Position numbers and translations under genes: made by a program. Shown piece by piece: positions 11,924-25,360 of a stretch of DNA of 64,000 nucleotides. Position 1 is the stretch's first letter. Every line of letters begins with the position of its first letter. The notes beneath the pieces were generated by a model. The model saw only the letters and a program-made list of their open reading frames with translations. It searched no databases and was not told the DNA's origin. Source of the DNA: Vitis vinifera (taxonomy: Eukaryota; Streptophyta; Magnoliopsida; Vitales; Vitaceae); NCBI RefSeq assembly GCF_030704535.1, contig NC_081807.1, positions 6,303,001 to 6,367,000 of the forward strand, written 5' to 3'.

Positions 11924-14330
11924 GAATTTAAAATTTTTTATTGCCTTGGTGTCATGAGATATTAATTTATCTTTCTATAGCTCTACTTTCAAAGATATTT
12001 TTGCTATTGTGTGAAATGGGTTGAACCCTAGCAGCAACCAATGATTAGCCCCAGCCCAAGAAATAAAATGATATTATTTGGATGTGGTTGGTGAAATGGG
12101 TTGAGCCGCAACACGTGACCAGCTGTAGAGGGGTCTTGGAACACGTGAGTAGATTTAGGTGGCAGCAACCTAGTGTCAAATGTCAGTACACCTTCCCTTT
12201 TTATTCTTGGGGTTATTAGGTTTGAGATAATCCCGAATGACAACTGGCTCGTCTCCACCGAATTCCACTTCTGTCTGATTAAAGAGTGGAAAATGGAAAC
12301 CAGCGGCCACCGAATTCCACAGTTACACAATGGAATGTGTAGTGAAACCTAGAAGGTAAAAAACAAAGTGTTTTAAATTCTTAATTAGTAAGAAGAATTT
12401 TGTATTGAATATTTTGTATATTCATATATTATTATAATATTATATTTTTTTATAAAATTAAAAAAGTTATTAAGAATATTTTTTATAAATATTTTAAGTC
12501 GTAAAGAAAAAGGATTACGAAATGGAAACAAGTTTGTGAAACTATGTTTAATGAGATAGAAATGTGAAAAAGAATAAGAAACATTTAATGAAAAGCATTT
12601 TTTACGGCATAATGGAATGGTTTTCTATTGTCTATGAATGTAGGTATGATTGGTCGAACATATTAATGCCCCATTAACATGTATGCAAATTATTTTATTT
12701 TTGTGTTCATGAATTAGCATTGTTTATACTATACCTTGATCATATCTGTTCATACATGTTATGTCCGCAATAGTTTTAATGTAAATAATGTTAAGTTAAA
12801 AAGACATAATATAAACAATGTGCATTATGAAATATAAATCATTGGATGATAATAGGATTATTTGATTAAAATGGTCATTGAAAACCCAAACTTTCCATCT
12901 TTTTTTGGTCATATTTTAATAAAAATACTCTCATTCATTTCTTTTCGAATCTACATGTTAATACTTGAAATAATTAAGGGCATTTATGTCAAAAATAAGA
13001 TTACTATCCATAAAAAACATAAAAGAAATTAAATTCACAAATGTAAAGATTATTTTATCCCTTTTAACAAATTAATCCATGATAATATAAAGAATATTAT
13101 CAAAATTTATAGATGGAAACAAGTAAAATCAAGGTATAAAAACATGAGATTTAAAGTTGTATATATGATACATTTTTTTTTTAGGGTACAAAAAAAATAC
13201 TTTTAGTTATTAAAGAATTTGTCATTGAAAAAATAAAGAGAAGTGGTGGGTTGAGAAGGGTGTGCTACCACCACAAGGAAAATGGGAAGAAGTTTTAGTT
13301 ACCCCTTTGTTTAACCCTAGTGGAAAGGGATATGCTTTTTGTCAATTATGATCGTGTTTGGACAGATTGATATTTTGATTAAAGGTAAAAAGGATTTTAC
13401 ATGAAAAGGTGGGAAATTCATGGACGCTAATTAAAAATGGTGACCATAGCAATATTCCTTTTTAAATTTTGTCAAGACTTGAAAGCAAAGCCAAAATGAC
13501 AATGAAATTTCTCATCCGTATGGTGCAGTGCCACCCTTCTATGGGAACTTTGATCACCTAAACGAGACTAGTGATGATCCGATCCAGTCACCATGCTTAG
13601 CGGCTCTTACCATTGCTAGCTATAGATACAGAGAGGAGGTAGGTAAGGGTAGTTTGCTTCGCTTCACCTACCAAACTCAAGTTTTTCATAACGGAATTTG
13701 GTCATATATATAATACATTGTCGAGATAGCTAATTATTTGTTTTTATCAAGTTTTTAGTCATCATAAAGTTTACTCTAATTTCCACTATTTTTCAAGTCT
13801 TAACCCTAGTTCGAGTTCAACTTGTAGCCTTGGTCCAACCGAATAATCCAATTTTTCCTTCAAGATGAAAGCTCGATAACACCTATCATGTTAACGAATG
13901 AACTATGGAGGCACCTAGGCATGCTATAGAATTATTCCCGTAAAGTTTTTTATTGTTTCAAATAGGGTTATACATGTTATGCGTTAATATAAACATATTA
14001 ATTGAATAACATAAAAATAAAGTAAGCCACACACAAAGCAACATAAGACTTTAAGATGGTTCAACTAATGATACTCATCTCTGCTAATGAGAAAGAATGT
14101 TAATTCTATTAAAGAATATTACGAATATCCTAAAACATCATATTTTTCTTCACTCTTTGTATATTTATTTTATCTTGAACCATGAGTGTCTTTCACTTGT
14201 TTTCATATTCTCTTTCTCATATCTTCGTTCATCTCATATAACCTCATAATCCCATTTCTCTCTTAACTTTTTATCAAAGACCTAGAATATTTATAAAAAT
14301 ATTTCTATTAACTTTTGTTATTTTATAAGG
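11924..14330. repeat. tandem unit 1 of a three-unit duplication (no MULE; empty site)
   Basis: Starts at GAATTTA before TTTTTTATTGCCTTGGTGTC and ends at 14330, where the same start recurs. The whole unit is repeated with few changes in units 2 and 3. At 12199-12210 the target TTTATTCTTGGGG is uninterrupted, whereas units 2 and 3 have a MULE here. Contents are non-coding apart from two short conserved frames. Unit length is about 2.4 kb. Confidence 0.9.
13500..13713 (+). other. short conserved open frame repeated in all three units (unrecognised)
   Basis: The frame contains GNFDHLNETSDDPIQSP and SYRYREEVGKGSLLRFTY and ends at TAA 13711-13713. It is present almost unchanged at 18971-19184 and 24530-24732; the third copy has an earlier stop, after FHNGI. 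There is no convincing ATG, so it may be an exon or a gene relic. A second frame (PNDNWLVSTEFHFCLIKEW) lies at about 12220-12350 and recurs near 17720 and 23220. I do not recognise either product. Their preservation may simply reflect recent duplication. Confidence 0.3.
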
Positions 14331-14600
14331 AATTTAAGATTTTTTATTGCCTTGGTGTCATGAGATATTAATTTGTCTTTTTATAGCTCTACTTTCAAAG
14401 ATATTTTTGCTATTGTGTGAAATGGGTTGAACCCTAGCAGCAACCAATGACTAACCCCAGCCCAAGAAATAAAATGATATTATTTGGATGTGGTTGGTGA
14501 AATGGGTTGAGCCGCAACACGTGACCAGCTGTAGAGGGGTCTTGGAACACGTGGCAGCAACCTAGAGTCAAATGTCAGTACACCTCACCTTTTTATTCTT

Positions 14601-17600
14601 GGGAAAATTGTGTTCTGGTCAATGGGCTCAAAAATTAGTGTATGGTCCATATAAGTTTCATATTTAAACCCAACACTCAATAAAAGAGTGGAAATTGAGA
14701 ATAAGGATATTGTTTTTAAAAAATCCTTAAAACGCCCTTGACTATTAAATGAAAAAAGTAATCACTCACCTCATCTTTCTCATTCTCTCTTTGACTCTTT
14801 TACCCTTCTCTTACCTATTTAATAGTGGAACCAACTTGAATTATTTTTCTTCCTCAAATATGAAAGATGGTTAAAAATTATTATTATCAAATATATTTTT
14901 GAAGTGAATAACTTTTATATACCTCATCAAATATTTTTTTTTTCAAACTTACATAATATATAATAAATATTTTTTAAATATATTGAAAACTTACATAATA
15001 TATAGTAAATATCATTCTTTATTTCAAACTTATATTATTTCTCATATATATTAAATAATTTTTAAACACCTCATAAAAATATTAGTATTATTTGTTTACT
15101 CCAACTTGTAAATTTGATATCATCAAATATTATATTTTTTTAAATTTATAGAATATATAATAAATACTTTTTAAATACCTCATAAAATATTATTAATTTT
15201 TTTTTCTAACTTGCAAATTAGACACATGGTATTTATTATTTTTTTCAAAAATTATGTAAACACTCACATGCATATATATAATATTAATCAAGAAGACAAT
15301 ATTTTTAAGACTAATTTACCAACCTTCCCAATAATTTTGAAAGTGTAAATAGGGTAATTGGCAGAATTAAAGTCTTAAAAAATATTCAAAATTTCTCCAT
15401 TCCAAAATTACCTAATTGCTCTCCACACTAATTCTAAATATTTTTTAATAAAGATTTAAATATTTAAAACCATTAAATAAATACTTTCTTATAAAGCAAT
15501 TTTTTCAAAGTAATATGATAAAAATCATGAAATCTTCAAAACTATAATTACAACAAATATTTTTAATTTTAAAACTAATTTCATAATTTAAATTAATGAT
15601 TTTAAAAAATAAAAATGTTATAAAAATAATTTTTATTTATTTATAATTCCATTTAAATATGATTTTTTTAATCTCTATTGATAACAATGAAATTATGTTT
15701 ATAAAGGCAAAATAGTAAAAATATATATTTCATTTAGTTTACTTATAATGAACAATTCAGATATGATTGATAGTAAAAATATATATTTCATTTAGTTTAC
15801 TTATAATGAACAATTCAAATATGATTGATTTTAATTTTATTTCCTATGTGTTAATTTTTGTAGGGAATGTCTTAATAACATAGTTTGGTAAAAAAAAAGG
15901 AAAAAAAACTATCAATAATCGTCTTAATGTCAAATTCAAGTTATTTAAAAATTATACAAAACCTATTAGGAGCCTTGTACACCCTTGTACACTTAGCACA
16001 TTTCCTTTGTACAGTTAGTGTAATAGTCTTGTACAATGACACAAATTTCATATTTCTCATAAGTTATATGTTCATGTAGGTGTATTAATAATATTTCCAA
16101 TGGTTTGATTAAGAAAATGATGGATGACTTAGGATCAATTTTTTTTCCCCAAATATCATTATTAGGGAAAATATTAGAATTTTCATGTGAAAGTTAAATA
16201 AAATGCATGACATAGGCGTACAATCGTTGGGTGACAAGGAAAATAAAAAAGTGGTTTAGAATTGATTAAAATAATTCACAAAGGGTAATCTTGTACACCT
16301 TTGTACAATTAGTACATTTTCCTTGTACAGTTAGTGTAATACCCTTATACAATGATACAAATTTTATATCCCTGTTAAGTTATGTGTCCACGTAGGAGTG
16401 TTTAACCATATTTCCAATGATTTAATTGAGAAGATGGTAGATGATTTAAGGTCAACAAAATTTTTCTCCAAATATTATTATTAGGAAAAATATTGGAATT
16501 TCCATGCGGGAATTAAATAAAGTGCATGACATATGTGTACAATTCGTGAGTGATAAAAAAAATAAAGGAATGCCTCATAATCGATTATAATATTTCACAA
16601 ATGGTAGCCTTGTACACCTTTATACATTTAGTACATTTCCCTTGTACAGTTAGTGTAATACAATTGTACAGTGGCGCAATAAACGAATAAATAAAATTTA
16701 TTATTTTTTTATTTTCATATAAAGTAATAGTACTAAACAAGGTTTTCAATTTTCATTTTAAAAAATACTTTTCATTTTTAAATTAAAAATATTTTCAAAA
16801 AGAGACAATATAGAAAATAAAAATTATTTTTAAAAATAAAAAATAAAAACTAAAAAAATATTTTAAAACCAAACTCAAATATAATCTATATAATTTTTAA
16901 CTACTTGTTTTCATCTAAAATAAGTAAATATACATTTCAACCATTTTATATAAGAAAAATTCAATCTCTATTATATTGATATAATCCACTTCTAAAATTA
17001 GGTCATATGAAAACATTTTAATTGAGTACTTAAAATAAAAACTTTTCATCCATCCTCTTTCTTTCTTTTTCTTTTTCTTATTTTAATAAATTTTCAATTA
17101 ATTCAAATCATTAAAATAAATCCTTAATAAACAAATTTGTAACATTTCATATACCTTATTACTAAAAGTCATGTTCAAAAAGTTATTAAAATAAGGAAGA
17201 AAGAAGATTAAAAAAAATTAAACTTTTTATTTTATAATAGTAAAAAAAACTTTAAAATACTTTTTAATATAAATAAAATAAAATAGTGAATATGTTTATT
17301 TTAAATAATATTTTAATCATTAAATTATTTACTTCTAAAATATAAAAGATAAAAATAAATGTAAAATGTAATTTTTATTTATTTAAATTAATATTTTTTT
17401 AGAAAGTATTTTCCAAAATATTCTTTGAATCATTAATATAATTTTTGTTTATTTATAATTTAAAAATAAAAAAAATAATGTTGATTTTTCAATTATTTAT
17501 AAAAGAGTTTAAAAAAATAATGAAAAATCTAAAATTGGTTAAATAAGAAAGAATAGTGACGTGTAAATGGTGGTAAAATAAAGACAAAAATGAGTCAAGT

Positions 17601-17707
17601 GGGTATTTTTGTCTATTCCCATCTCATATCCTTGTAATCAATTATGTGTGTTTGATGGACTCTTTATTAATTATCAAAACCAAATGGGTCTAAAGCCCAA
17701 TTCTCCC
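14601..17707. mobile_element. non-autonomous MULE, copy a (3107 bp)
   Basis: Begins GGGAAAATTGTGTTCTGG and ends, read inward on the minus strand, GGGAGAATTGGGCTTTAG, giving imperfect terminal inverted repeats of at least 50 bp. It is flanked by an exact 9-bp target duplication TTTATTCTT (14592-14600 and 17708-17716), the size expected for Mutator elements. Unit 1 shows the uninterrupted target. The interior has no open frame of useful length and no transposase, so it depends on enzyme from elsewhere. Confidence 0.9.
15955..16682. repeat. three internal repeats of about 316 bp inside the MULE
   Basis: A block beginning CCTTGTACACCC and containing TTGTACAGTTAGTGTAATA recurs at about 15972, 16288 and 16607, the third copy being truncated. 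The same triplet is in MULE copy b at about 21444, 21761 and 22080. TTGTACA is itself near-palindromic and recurs up to four times per block. A separate 59-bp tandem duplication lies at about 15717-15830. Confidence 0.8.
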
Positions 17708-19800
17708 TTTATTCTTGGGGGTATTAGGTTTGAGTTAATCCCGAATGACAATTGGCTCGTCTCCACCGAATTCCACTTCTGTCTGATTAAAGATTGGAAA
17801 ATGGAAACCAGCGGCCACTGAATTCCACATTTACACAATGGAATGTGTAGTGAAACCTAGAAGGTAAAAAACAAAGTGTTCTAAATTCTTAATTAGCAAG
17901 AAGAATATTGTATTGAATATTTTGTATAATCATATATTATTGTAATTTTTTTTTTTATAAAATAAAAAAAATTATTAAGAATATTTTTTATAAATATTTT
18001 AAGTTGTAAATAAAAATGATTACGAAATGGAAGCAAGTTTGTGAAATTATGCTTAATGAGATAGAAACGTGAAAAAAAAATAAGAAACATTTATTAATGA
18101 AAAGCATTTTTTTACTGCATAATGGAATGGTTTTCTATTGTTTATGAATGTAGGTATGATTGGTCGAACATATTAATGCCCCATTAACATGTATGCAAAT
18201 TATTTTATTTTTGTGTTCATGAATTAGCATTGTTTATACTATAGTTTTAATGTAAATAATGTTAAGTTAAAAAGACATAATATAAACAATGTACATTATG
18301 AAATATAAATCATTGGATGATAATAGGATTATTTGATTAAAATGGTCATTGAAAACCCAGACTTTCCATCTTTTTTTGGTCATATTTTAATAAAAATACT
18401 CTCATTCATTTCTTTTCGAATCTACATGTTAATACTTGAAATAATTAAGGGCATTTATGTCAAAAATAAGATTACTATCCATAAAAAAACATAAAAGAAA
18501 TTAAATTCATAAATGTAAAGATTATTTTATCCCTTTTAATAAATTAATCCATGATAATATAAAGAATATTATCAAAATATAAAGATGGAAACAAGTAAAA
18601 TCAAGGTATAAAAACATGAGATTTAAAGTTGTATATATGATACATTTTTTTTTAGGGTACAAAAAAAATACTTTTAGTTATTAAAGAATTTGTCATTGAA
18701 AAAATAAAGAGAAGTGGTGGGTTGAGAAGGGTGTGCTACCACCACAAGGAAAATGGGAAGAAGTTTTAGTTACCCCTTTGTTTAACCCTAGTGGAAAGGG
18801 ATATGCTTTTTGTCAATTATGATCGTGTTTGGACTGATTGATATTTTGATTAAAGGTAAAAAGGATTTTGCATGAAAAGGTGGGAAATTCATGAACGCTA
18901 ATTAAAAATGGTGACCATAGCAATATTCCTTTTTAAATTTTGTCAAGACTTGAAAGCAAAGCCAAAATGACAATGAAATTTCTCATCCGTATGGTGCAGT
19001 GCCACCCTTCTATGGGAACTTTGATCACCTAAACGAGACTAGTGATGATTCGATCCAGTCACCATGCTTAGCGGCTCTTACCATTGCCAGCTATAGATAC
19101 AGAGAGGAGGTAGGTAAGGGTAGTTTGCTTCGCTTCACCTACCAAACTCAAGTTTTTCATAACGGAATTTGGTCATATATATAATACATTGTCGAGATAG
19201 CTAATTATTTGTTTTTATCAAGTTTTTAGTCATCATAAAGTTTACTCTAATTTCCACTATTTTTCAAGTCTTAACCCTAGTTCGAGTTCAACTTGTAGCC
19301 TTGGTCCAACCGAATAATCCAATTTTTCCTTCAAGATGAAAGCTCGATAACACCTATCATGTTAACGAATGAACTATGGAGGCACCTAGGCATGCTATAG
19401 AATTATTCCCGTAAAGTTTTTTATTGTTTCAAATAGGGTTATACATGTTATGCGTTAATATAAACATATTAATTGAATAACATAAAAATAAAGTAAGCCA
19501 CACACAAAGCAACATAAGACTTTAAGATGGTTCAACTAATGATACTCATCTCTGCTAATGAGAAAGAATGTTAATTCTATTAAAGAATATTACGAAGATC
19601 CTGAAACATCACATTTTTCTTCACTCTTTGTATATTTATTTTATCTTGAACCATGAGTGTCTTTCACTTGTTTTCATATTCTCTTTCTCATATCTTCGTT
19701 CATCTCATATAACCTCATAATCCCATTTCTCTCTTAACTTTTTATCAAAGACCTAGAATATTTATAAAAATATTTCTATTAACTTTTGTTATTTTATAAG

Positions 19801-22800
19801 GAATTTAAGATTTTTTATTGCCTTGGTGTCATGAGATATTAATTTATCTTTTTATAGCTCTACTTTCAAAGATATTTTTGCTATTGTGTGAAATGGGTTG
19901 CACCCTAGCAGCAACCAATGACTAACCCCAGCCCAAGAAATAAAATGATATTATTTGGATGTGGTTGGTGAAATGGGTTGAGCCGCAACACGTGACCAGC
20001 TGTAGAGGGGTCTTGGAACACGTGGCAGCAACCTAGAGTCAAATGTCAGTACACCTCACCTTTTTATTCTTGGGAAAATTGTGTTTTGGTCCAATGGGTT
20101 CAAAAATTAGTGTATGGTACATATAAGTTTCATATTTAAACCCAACACCCAATAAAAGAGTGGAAATTGAGAATAAGGATATTGTTTTTAAAAAATCCCT
20201 AAAACGCCCTTAACTATTAAATGAAAAAAGTAATCACTCACCTGACCTTTCTCATTTTCTCTTTGACTCTTTTACCATTCTCTTACCTATTTAATAGTGG
20301 AACCAACTTGAATTATTTTTTTTCCTCAAATATGAAAGATGGTTAAATATTATTATTATCAAATATATTTTTGAAGTGAATGACTTTTATATACCTCATC
20401 AAATATTTTTTTTTTCAAACTTACATAATATATAATAAATATTTTTTAAATATATTGAAAACTTACATAATATATAGTAAATATCATTCTTTATTTCAAA
20501 CTTATATTATTTCTCATATATATTAAATAATTTTTAAACACCTCATAAAAATATTAGTATTATTTGTTTACTCCAGCTTGTAAATTAGATATCATCAAAT
20601 ATTATATTTTTTTAAATTTATAGAACATATAATAAATACTTTTTAAATACCTCATAAAATATTATTAATTTTTTTTTCTAACTTGCAAATTAAACACATG
20701 GTGTTTATTATTTTTTCAAAAATTATGTAAACACTCACATGCATATATATAATATTAATCAAGAAGACAATATTTTTAAGACTAATTTACCAACTTTCCA
20801 ATAATTTTGAAAGTGTAAATAGGGTAATTGGCAGAATTAAAGTCTTAAAAAATATTCAAAATTTCTCCATTCCAAAATTACCTAATTGCTCTCCACACTA
20901 ATTCTAAATATTTTTGAATAAAGATTTAAATATTTAAAACCATTAAATAAATACTTTCTTATTAAAGCAATTTTTTCAAAGTAATATGATAAAAATCATG
21001 AAATCTTCAAAACTATAATTACAACAAATATTTTTAATTTTAAAACTAATTTCATAATTTAAATTAATGATTTTAAAAAATAAAAATGTTATAAAAATAA
21101 TTTTTATTTATTTATAATTCCATTTAAATATGATTTTTTTAATCTCTATTGATAACAATGAAATTATGTTTATAAAGGCAAAATAGTAAAAATATATATT
21201 TCATTTAGTTTACTTATAATGAACAATTCAGATATAATTGATAGTAAAAATATATATTTCATTTAGTTTACTTATAATGAACAATTCAAACATGATTGAT
21301 TTTAATTTTATTTCCTATGTGTTAATTTTTGTAGGGAATGTCTTAATAACGTAGTTTGGTAAAAAAAAGGAAAAAAAAAACTATCAATAATCGTCTTAAT
21401 GTCAAATTTAAGTTATTTAAAAATTATACAAAACCTATTAGGAGCCTTGTACACCCTTGTACACTTAGCACATTTCCTTTGTACAGTTAGTGTAATACCC
21501 TTGTACAATGACACAAATTTCATATTTCTCATAAGTTATATGTTCATGTAGGTATATTAATAATATTTCCAATGGTTTGATTAAGAAAATGATGGATGAC
21601 TTAGGATCAATTTTTTTTCCCCAAATATCATTATTAGGAAAAATATTAGAATTTTCATGTGAGAGTTAAATAAAATGCATGACATAGGCGTACAATCATT
21701 GGGTGACAAGGAAAATAAAAAAGTGGTTTAGAATTGATTAAAATAATTCACAAAGGGTAATCTTGTACACCTTTGTACAATTAGTACATTTCCCTTGTAC
21801 AGTTAGTGTAATACCCTTATACAATGACACAAATTTTATATCCCTCCTAAGTTATGTGTCCACGTAGGAGTGTTTAACCATATTTCCAATGATTTAATTG
21901 AGAAGATGGTAGATGATTTAAGGTCAAAAAAATTTTTCTCCAAATATTATTATTAGGAAAAATATTGGAATTTCCATGCGGGAATTAAATAAAGTGCATG
22001 ACATATGTGTACAATTCGTGAGTGATAAAAAAAATAAAGGAATGACTCATAATTGATTATAACATTTCACAAATGGTAGCCTTGTACACCTTTATACACT
22101 TAGTACATTTCCCTTGTACAGTTAGTGTAATACAATTGTACAGTGGCGCAATAAACGAATAAATAAAATTTATTATTTTTTTATTTTCATATAAAGAAAT
22201 AGTACTAAACAAGGTTTTCAATTTTCATTTTAAAAAATACTTTTCATTTTAAAAAACACTTTTCATTTTTTAATTAAAAATATTTTCAAAAAGAGACAAT
22301 ATAGAAAATAAAAATTATTTTTAAAAATAAAAAATAAAAACTAGAAAAATATTTTAAAACCAAACTCAAATATAATCTATATAATTTTTAACTACTTGTT
22401 TTCATCTAAAATAAGTAAATATACATTTCAACCATTTTATGTAAGAAAAATTCAATCTCTATTATGTATTGATATAATCCATTTCTAAAATTAGGTCATA
22501 TGAAAACATTTTAATTGAGTACTTAAAATAAAAACTTTTCATCCATCCTCTTTCTTTCTTTTTCTTTTTCTTATTTTAATAAATTTTCAATTAATTCAAA
22601 TCATTAAAATAAATCTTTAATAAACAAATTTGTAACATTTCATATAACTTATTACTAAAAGTCATGTTCAAAAAGTTATTAAAATAAGGAAGAAAGAAGA
22701 TTAAAAAAAAATTAAACTTTTTATTTTATAATAGTAAAAAAAACTTTAAAATACTTTTTAATATAAATAAAATAAAATAGTGAATATGTTTATTTTAAAT

Positions 22801-25360
22801 AGTATTTTAATCATTAAATTATTTACTTCTAAAATATAAAAGATAAAAATAAATGTAAAATGTAATTTTTATTTATTTAAATTAATATTTTTTTAGAAAG
22901 TATTTTCCAAAATATTCTTTGAATCATTAATATAATTTTTGTTTATTTATAATTTAAAAATAAAAAAATAATGTTGATTTTTCAATTATTTATAAAAGAG
23001 TTTAAAAAAATAATGAAAAATCTAAAAATGGTTAAATAAGAAATAATAGTGACGTGTAAAGGGTGGTAGAATAAAGACAAAAATGAGTCAAGTGGGTATT
23101 TTTGTCTATTCTCATCTCATATCCTTGTAATCAATTATGTGTGTTTGATGGACTCTTTATTAATTATCAAAACCAAATGGGTCTAAAGCCCAATTCTCCC
23201 TTTATTCTTGGGGGTATTAGGTTTGAGTTAATCCCGAATGACAACTGGCTCGTCTCCACCGAATTCCACTTCTGTCTGATTAAAGAGTGGAAAATGGAAA
23301 CCAACGGCCACCGAATTCCACATTTACACAATGGAATGTGTAGTGAAACCTAGAAGGTAAAAAACAAAGTGTTCTAAATTCTTAATTAGTAAGAAGAATA
23401 TTGTATTGAATATTTTGTATATTCATATATTATTGTAATATTATATCTTTTTATAGAATAAAAAAATTATTAAGAATATTTTTTATAAATATTTTAAGTC
23501 GTAAAGAAAAATGATTACGAAATGGAAGCAAGTTTGTGAAACTATGCTTAATAAGATAAAGATGTGAAAAAGAATGAGAAACATTTAATGGAAAACATTT
23601 TTTATGGTATAATAGAATGGTTTTCTATTGTCTATGAATGTAAGTATGATTGGTCGAACATATTAATGCCCTATGAATATGTATGTAAATTATTTTATTT
23701 TTGTGTTCATAAATTAACATTGTTTATATTATGTCTTTTTAACTTAACATTATTTACATTAAAACTATTGCGGACAAAACATGTATAAACATATATGATC
23801 AAGGTATAATCGCATGAGACTTGAGAGTGTACATGTGGCACCATTTCCATGTTTGGACCATGATGAAATATAAATCATTTGATAATAGGGTTATTTGATT
23901 AAAAGGGTCATTGAAAACTCAAACTTTCCATCTTTTTTTTATCATATTTTAATAAAAATACTCTTATTATTTTCTTATAAAAATAATCATTTCTTTTCGA
24001 ATCTACATGTAAATATTTGAAATAGTTAAGGACATTTATGTCAATAATAGGGTTACCATCCATAAAAACATGAAAGAAATTAAATTTACAAATATGGGGA
24101 TTATTTTATACCTTTTAATAAATTAATTCATGATAATATAAAGAATATTATCAAAATTTAAAGATGGAAACAAATAAAATCAAGGTATAAAAACATGAGA
24201 TTTAAAGTTGTATATATGATACATTTTTTTTTAGGGTACAAAAAAAATACTTTTAGTTATTAAAGAATTTGTCATTGAAAAAATAAAGAGAAGTGGTGGG
24301 TTGAGAAGGGTGTGCTACCACCACAAGGAAAATGGGAAGAAGTTTTAGTTACCCCTTTGTTTAACCCTAGTGGAAAGGGATATGCTTTTTGTCAATTATG
24401 ATCGTGTTTGGACTGATTGATATTTTGATTAAAGGTAAAAAGGATTTTGCATGAAAAGGTGGGAAATTCATGAATGCTAATTAAAAATGGTGACCACAGC
24501 AATATTCTTTAAATTTTGTCAAGACTTGAACAATGAAATTTCTCATCCGTATGGTGCAGTGCCACCCTTTAATGGGAACTTTGATCACCTAAACGAGACT
24601 AGTGATGATCCGATCCAGTCACCATGCTTAGCGGCTCTTACCATTGCCAGCTATAGATACAGAGAGGAGGTAGGTAAGGGTAGTTTGCTTCGCTTCACCT
24701 ACCAAACTCAAGTTTTTCATAACGGAATTTAGTCATATATATAATACATTGTCGAGATAGCTAATTATTTGTTTTTATCAAGTTTTTAGTCATCATAAAG
24801 TTTACTCTAATTTCCACTATTTTTCAAGTCTTAACCCTAGTTCGAGTTCAACTTGTAGCCTTGGTCCAACCGAATAATCCAATTTTTCCTTCAAGATGAA
24901 AGCTCGATAACACCTATCATGTTAATGAATGAACTATGGAGGCACCTAGGCATGCTATAGAATTATTCCCGTAAAGTTTTTTATTGTTTCAAATAGGGTT
25001 ATACATGTTATGCGTTAATATAAACATATTAATTGAATAACATAAAAATAAAGTAAGTCACACACAAAGCAACATAAGACTTTAAGATGGTTCAACTAAT
25101 GATACTTATCTCTGCTAATGAGAAAGAATGTTAATTCTATTAAAGAATATTACGAAGATCCTGAAACATCACATTTTTCTTCACTCTTTATATCTTTATC
25201 TTATCTTGAACCATGAGTATCTTTCACTTGTTTTCATATTCTTTTTCTCACATCTCCGTTTATCTCATATAACCTCACAATCCCATTTCTCTCTTAACTT
25301 TTTATCAAAGACCTAGAATATTTATAAAAATATTTCTATTAACTTTTGTTATTTTATAAG
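19801..25360. repeat. tandem unit 3, containing MULE copy b
   Basis: Same order as unit 2, 5560 bp, with the MULE at the same site. It is more diverged than units 1 and 2 around 23560-24180 and carries a segment in inverted orientation (23718-23808). Similarity ends after ATTTTATAAGGAAT at about 25366. Confidence 0.9.
20072..23200. mobile_element. non-autonomous MULE, copy b (3129 bp)
   Basis: Near-identical to copy a, with the same ends and the same flanking 9-bp duplication TTTATTCTT (20063-20071 and 23201-23209). The identical insertion point shows it was copied together with its host unit and did not insert independently. Confidence 0.9.

Larger units (their letters stand above)
14331..19800. 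repeat. tandem unit 2, containing MULE copy a
   Basis: Same sequence order as unit 1, but interrupted at 14601 by a 3.1-kb MULE. Length 5470 bp. Compared with unit 1 it lacks about 37 bp inside the segment corresponding to 12730-12770. Confidence 0.9.
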
